Shown here piece after piece: positions 58,663 to 64,000 of a stretch of 64,000 nucleotides of DNA. Made by a program: the position numbers and the translations under genes. A model generated the notes under the pieces. It made no database searches. It was not told where the DNA came from and worked only from the letters and a program-made list of their open reading frames with translations. The stretch is taken from positions 14,650,001 to 14,714,000 of the forward strand of contig OZ020317.1 in the NCBI GenBank assembly GCA_963971305.1, read 5' to 3'. This DNA is from Arcuatula senhousia. Its lineage: Eukaryota > Mollusca > Bivalvia > Mytilida > Mytilidae. Numbering within the stretch: position 1 is the first letter of the stretch; every line of letters begins with the position of its first letter.

Positions 58663-58775
58663 CCCCAATAACAAAGCTACTGGTCTGCATTCCAAGTATT
58701 ATCAAGTCCTAGTGGTGGAAGTTTACTAAGAAGTCTCTATTGACTGTGATAAGAGAATTATCAAAATGTCATTTT

Positions 58776-59866
58776 TGTCTCGCCTGCGACGAATGTCGCA
58801 AAAGGCGAGACTTAGGTATGGTGATTCCGGCGGCGACGGCGGCGGCGTCCACAATTGGTTAAAGTTTTTTCTTAAGTCTGTTTAACATGAAGCAGTTATG
58901 TTACACCATTGATATTTGGTATGCAGTTGCACCAGCATCAGTACAGATCAGTTTTAAAAGGATTTCACCTGTATGCTCCTGCAGTCACGGTCTACTGACT
59001 TTGAAATTTTACACTGATTTGGCCGAGGTTAACCTTTTTTCTCAAGTCTGTTTAACATGAAGCAGTTATGTTACACCATTGATATTTGGTATGCAGTTGC
59101 ACCAGCATCAGTACAGATCAGTTTTAAAAGGATTTCACCTGTATGCTCCTGCAGTCACGGTCTACTGACTTTAAAATTTTACACTGATTTGGCCGAGGTT
59201 AACCTTTTTTCTTAAGTCTGTTTAACATGAAGCAGTTATGTTACACCATTGATATTTGGTATGCAGTTGCATCAGCATCAGTACAGACCAGTTTTAAAAG
59301 GATTCTACCTGTATGCTCCTGCAGTCACGGTCTACTGACTTTGAAATTTTACACTGATTTGGCCGAGGTTAACCTTTTTTCTTAAGTCTGTTTAACATGA
59401 AGCAGTTATGTTACACCATTGATATTTGGTATGCACTTGCATCAGCATCAGTAAGATCAGTTTCAAAAGGATTCTACCTGTATGTTCCTGCAGTCACGGT
59501 CTACTGACTTTGAAATTTTACACTGATTCTGCCGAGGTTAACCTTTTTTCTTAAGTCTGTTTAACATGAAGCAGTTATGGTTCACCATTGATATTGGGTA
59601 TGCACTTGCATCAGCATTAGTACAGATCAATTTCAAAAGTATTTTATCTGTATGATCCTGCAGTCACAGTCTACTGACTTTGAGATTTTACACTTTTTAA
59701 CTTTTTACTTATGTCATGAGTGTTTTATATAAAGCAGTTATGGTTCACCATTGATATTTGGTATGCTGCTGCTTAAGCATTAGTTTAGATCAGTTTAAGG
59801 AGGATTTTAACTTCATTTTATACTGTGTCCAGTTGCGACAGGCGAGACATGTCTCTGTGTTAACAG
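58776..59866. mobile_element. GTCTCGCCTGC tandem-repeat element, divergent copy
   Basis: Ends GTCTCGCCTGCGACG and GCGACAGGCGAGAC, GGCGGCGACGG microsatellite at about 58829-58848. Interior has about six repeats of about 180 bases (AACATGAAGCAGTTATG at 58885, 59055, 59225, 59395 and on). It begins about 115 bases after the proposed stop codon, so the host 3' UTR may run into it. Confidence 0.75.
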
Positions 59867-60028
59867 TTTATCTATGAGATTAGTACTGCCAAATATTTAG
59901 AACTGTTCAAGAAAATACTATAAAAACTTCAAAAAGACAGCATATTTTTTTACCTTGACCAGTAATGCCAATATAGAGTAGGGAGAAAATTCATGGCATT
60001 CATATTACAGGATTTCATAGCATTTTAA

Positions 60029-61563
60029 GCTCACCTGGTCTAAGGACATGTGAGCTTATGCCACCACAATACATTGTGGTCACCAATCATTGTATGCCAT
60101 TGTCGTTGTCTTGAAACAATTTCAAAAATCTTGTCCCCTGAAACCACTGAACCAATTTAAGAGAATTTTACAGGAATGGTCTATGACATGTTGTCAAAAA
60201 ACATTCCTTAATTTGAACAAATTTGATAAAATAAACAAACAATAGAACATAGGGGAAAATGCTTAAAGCTCAGCAACTATAACACATAGGACAAATCCGA
60301 AGGATCTTAGGCTCGTCAGAATGAAAAGCTATACAAAAGTCTTTATTGTGTTGATGTTGTCAGGTGACCCCTTATAGGCGTTTAAATGGACCTTTAAAGA
60401 CAAAAATAGCATTTTTAGCTCACCTGAAGGGTCATGTGAGCTATTGCCATCACTTTGCGTCCGTCGTCCGTCGTCCATTAGCTTTTTTCAAACGTCTTCT
60501 TCTCTGAAACTGCTAGGCCAATTGCAGCCAAACTTGATATGGTTGTTCCTTAGGGTATTGTGCAAAAAGTTTGCGTTGGGATTTTTGATACGTCAAAAAA
60601 CATGGCCGCTGTTACTAAAAATAGAACAGGGGGGTCAAATATAGTTTTTTGCAAATAACTCAGAAACGGTCACAGATATCAAAATTCTGGCTGGGTAAAA
60701 GTGATAAGCACCTCAAGATCTACCTGCGCAGAAATTTTCAAAAAGATCCAACAACCGATGTTGGAGTTATTGCCCTTTTTCTGGATTTTTTCAAAATTTT
60801 GCACTTATTTAGCCCTATATCTTGAAAACTGTTCAAGATATTTTAATAATTCAAATTGCATATGATTAAGCACGTCAAGATCTACGTTTCATGTAATTAG
60901 GCCAAAGCTGTAGAACCATTTCTTTTAGGAGTTATGGCCCTTAAAGCGTTACTTTTCCCCTAATTTCAAAGATGAACTTGTCTGACACCATACATCCAAC
61001 TTCAACCAAACTTGGCACAGTTGCTTAATAGCATAATTGCTACAATTCTATTGTTTTTGATTTTTGATTCGTCAAAAAATATGGCCGCCATGGCTAAAAA
61101 TAAAACATAGGGGTAAATTGCAGATTTTTGCTAATTACTCAAAAATAGTTACAGATATCAAAATTGTGTAAGAATCAAAAGTGATCAGCATGTTAAGATT
61201 TACCTGTCCTGAAATTTCAAAAAAGATCTGACTGCTGATGTGGGAGTTATTGTTCTTTTTCCTAATTTTCGCCAAATTTGCACTTATTAAGCCTAATATC
61301 TTAAAAACTAACCAAGATATTTCAGAAATTTAAATCGCATATGGTTAAGCACAATGATATCTACAAATATATGTATCTGTGTAAATCAGGTGAGCAATTC
61401 AGGCTCTTGTTTTTGCCATATTGTATTTAAGGTATTGCAAATTGAGAAATGCTGATGACTGCTAAAACCTTCAGCTCTTTAAGCTCTACAAAAGTCTTCA
61501 TTGGAGTTGTCAAATGACCTTTGAACTTTGAGACCAGGTAAGCAATCAGGCTCCTGGGAATCT
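60029..61563. mobile_element. AGCTCACCTGG-type element, outer copy
   Basis: Start AGCTCACCTGGTCTAAGG, end GACCAGGTAAGCAATCAGGC with a GGCTCCTGGGA hairpin. It is split by a second element of the same family at 60418-61412. Confidence 0.6.
60418..61412. mobile_element. AGCTCACCTG-type element, nested copy
   Basis: Start AGCTCACCTGAAGGGTCATG with GTCCGTCGTCCGTCG, end CAGGTGAGCAATTCAGGCTC followed by TTGTTT. It lies in a T-run of the outer element, as with 17304-19107. Confidence 0.65.
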
Positions 61564-61586
61564 CAAAATATAAAAGAAATAGTATT

Positions 61587-61791
61587 CTGTTGTTTCATTA
61601 TTATTTGTGGGGTATCAATTTTCGTGGGTGCCTTTGACCCATGAAATTTGTTATCCCACGAAAAAGAAATTTAGCATTTATTTGTATGCTGAATAACATT
61701 CGTGAAGAACCACGAATTTAAGAATCCATGAACTGGTCATTTATCATCAAACCATGAAAATTGATACCCACGAAAATAAATGAATCCACAG
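61587..61791. mobile_element. MITE, CTGTGGATTCATT family
   Basis: Reversed copy with ends CTGTTGTTTCATTATTATT and AATAAATGAATCCACAG. Confidence 0.75.
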
Positions 61792-61799
61792 TTATATGT

Positions 61800-62780
61800 T
61801 GTTCTTTACCTAAATTTGAGTGAAATTAGATCTCCCCCAATTTGACGGAAGAGACATCTTGTTTTTGCCCAGACTGTTTGCCTTTCCATCTATCTCTCAC
61901 AAAATTACTATGCTCCATTTCTTTGAAGTTATTCAACTGATTAATTGAAACTTTGTACATAGTAAGTACACCATATGTAGTTGTGTATATTACAAAGAAT
62001 GTTGATCCTGAAATTTTTGTGGGGATTATGGCCCTTTGAAATAAAAACACTTAAGGTGAAGGGGGATGGATACATTGCTTTGGCATACAAAAGCAAACAT
62101 ATGTATTGTTTGTAGTTTTGTTTAAAAGAGCTTAATAAGAAATCATTAGCTTAAAACTCAGGAATATTGACTGTTATTTTTAACATTGAAGTAAGTTGTA
62201 AATTTTACATCAATACAAATGTATATGTTGTATGTAGTACATTGCTTTTACCACCCACATGATTAAATAAGATTGTCTTTTTAATAAGAGGAAGGTGACA
62301 TAGTATATTTCTAGAACAGCTCTTTTTTATTGTGTATATGTTTTGTAAATTATTTGTATAATTTGTGAATATCCATTTGTTGTTTATTATATATTTATAT
62401 ATTTTGTTTTAATTTGTACATAAACATTTTTGATGTAGAATTTTGATATCATGTTGATGTCCAATATATTATTGTTCTATAAAATGTTTATATAATTATT
62501 TATCAAATATTTGAGGCCTCACCTTGAACAAGTTGGCATTCCAATGGGTACCAACTTAGTCCTTTATCTAGCTTAATTTAGATACCCCCCTTTACAAATT
62601 TTAGGTATGTAGCTATACGGGTGTATGTCTGCTACACCTAACGGATATCATCACTTATCCACAAGTCCTCTTTAATCAATCAATGGATTTTCATGAAACT
62701 TTCACACAAACCTTGTGACATAATGTAGTCATGCACCTCCTATTTCTAAAATTTGATTTATATGTTGGCATCTGATTCAC
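61800..62780. other. AT-rich stretch without a gene
   Basis: I see no coding signal. A short tandem-type element may start near 62575 (TAGATACCCCCC), but its end is not visible. Confidence 0.4.
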
Positions 62781-62784
62781 ATTT

Positions 62785-63548
62785 AGATTTTTGATTCAAC
62801 AGAAAACATTGCTGCTGTTACCAAAAAAGCATAGAGTAAAACCTCCTTTAAGTTACCTACTATGGATACCTAAATTGCACAAAAATCCTTATAAATCTTG
62901 TTTCATCTCTGCTTCAAATAAGTGTTTTTTACCCATATTTCCAATGTTCTATCTCATACTTAAACTACTATGAAGGAATTTATCATTCAAGACTGTTAAA
63001 AGTTATTGGAAAACAGTAGAATTAATCATTTTTAGAGCGTAAAAAATTCACTTGATGTTTTGGAAAACCTTTGTGCGTTTGAAAATACTTTCCATACTGT
63101 TGATAGTTACGATTTTTCTACTTTATATACTAACCCTTCACATAATCTTATTAAAAAGGAATTTGAATATTTTGTTAAATGGTGTTTTGATAAATCTAAG
63201 AGTGATTATATCTGTTCTAGAGTTTCAAACTCTTTTAGTTTATCATTTTTTAGTAACGAAACTCAAAAAGGTTACGTTCACTGGACTGATGCAGAAACTA
63301 TTGCTGCTCTAAATTATTTGTTAGATAATATTTATATACGTTTTCGTAAACAAATTCATCGCCAAATCATTGGTACTCCTAAGGGAACTTATTGTGTGCC
63401 ACTTATAGCTGACCTTTTCCTATACTATTATGAATCACAATTCATGGCTAAATTACAAAAAGACCCCAACAAACAGAACCTGATCAAAACTTTTAATAAT
63501 ACTTTTAGATATTTAGATGACATTCTTGTACTCAATAATCCTTCATTT
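62785..63548 (+). pseudogene. Penelope-like reverse transcriptase remnant
   Basis: The early part reads LLWIPKLHKNPYKSCFISAS in one frame. After frame breaks near 62925-63055 the core continues in another (from about 63060): DFSTLYTN, then IIGTPKGTYCVPLIADLFL, then FRYLDDILVLNN. These are the hallmark motifs of Penelope-like elements. The frame is cut at 63548 by a GTCTCGCCTGC element, so thumb and GIY-YIG parts are missing. Confidence 0.85.
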
Positions 63549-63550
63549 TT

Positions 63551-64000
63551 GTCTCGCCTGCAAAGCAGAGCAGGACGTAGGTGTTACTTACCGTTGACGG
63601 CGGCGGCGTTAACTTTTTGGAAAAGTTTTATGAGCACCTCCTTTTGTCAAGAACTATAGGTCCTAGGTCGATGAAACTTGGTATGCTTATGCCTTAGTAG
63701 TAGCTTAGCACAGTAACAGCTCCATCTTTTGACCTTGACCTTGATTTTCTGGTTGAGTGACTTTGACAATTTTCAATACATATAAAAGCAATGGTTTTGT
63801 GATTCAGAAAACGTCGCTGCAGACCTATATATAGGTAAAGTCACGACGTTAAACTCCCCAGTCAGTCAGCACCTCCATATCTTAAAAACTTAAGTCCTAG
63901 GTTGATGAAACTAGATATGCATATGCCCATAGATCTATATATTAAAGGTATAAAACCACTAATTCCGAGTCCCATTGATTTCTATGTTAAATTGGACATT
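63551..64000. mobile_element. GTCTCGCCTGC tandem-repeat element, partial at window edge
   Basis: Starts GTCTCGCCTGCAAAGC with a GGCGGCGGCG microsatellite and the GGTCGATGAAACTTGGTATG repeat. It inserted into the Penelope-like remnant. Its end is beyond the window. Confidence 0.75.

Noticed and set aside
63060..63659. An intact 199-codon reverse transcriptase gene
   Set aside because: The RT part stops at the element junction near 63548, the last residues come from the inserted repeat, and upstream parts are in other frames, so it is a remnant.

Overview
The window is AT-rich animal DNA with long introns, GT-AG splice junctions and very dense mobile DNA. The host gene, the families of short palindromic elements and the tandem-repeat elements that begin and end in mirrored sequence point to a bivalve mollusc, probably a mussel (Mytilidae). 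The species is an inference; no ribosomal or mitochondrial marker is present.

One host gene runs left to right across almost the whole window. I could assemble 31 exons (1735 to 58662) whose splice phases all agree. Together they give a 1509-residue secreted protein of the VWDE type (von Willebrand factor D and EGF domain protein). The order is signal peptide, a Cys-containing N-terminal segment, a uromodulin-like D8C domain, several beta-rich exons, a VWD domain, one EGF, a Thr-rich linker, a Cys-containing middle region, then thirteen more EGF repeats and a short basic tail. Exon 1 (signal peptide) is the least certain part. Several EGF exons are followed or preceded by decaying duplicates of themselves, and two splice sites are duplicated in frame.

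Intron 15 (32087-41534) holds the most unusual object: a complete, GC-rich Ty3/Gypsy-type LTR retrotransposon on the minus strand (32778-41293). Its two 183-bp LTRs look identical, and it has a primer-binding site and a polypurine tract. Its Gag carries a helix-hairpin-helix motif at the N-terminus and a zinc knuckle. A canonical slippery site leads into Pol (protease, RT, RNase H, integrase zinc finger). The integrase catalytic core is cut short and continues into an unrecognised tail. Downstream lies an extra gene for a TatD-type metal-dependent DNase with all expected metal ligands. I regard this as the best candidate for a previously undescribed system.

The rest is intron and flanking sequence. 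It contains terminal-inverted-repeat elements (two of them with clean 8-bp target duplications), a pogo-like insertion with its empty site present in the same window, nested tandem-repeat elements of Helentron/pearl-like architecture, more than ten palindromic MITE copies, 3' ends of LINEs, and a broken Penelope-like reverse transcriptase at the right edge. I found no tRNA, rRNA or CRISPR array.
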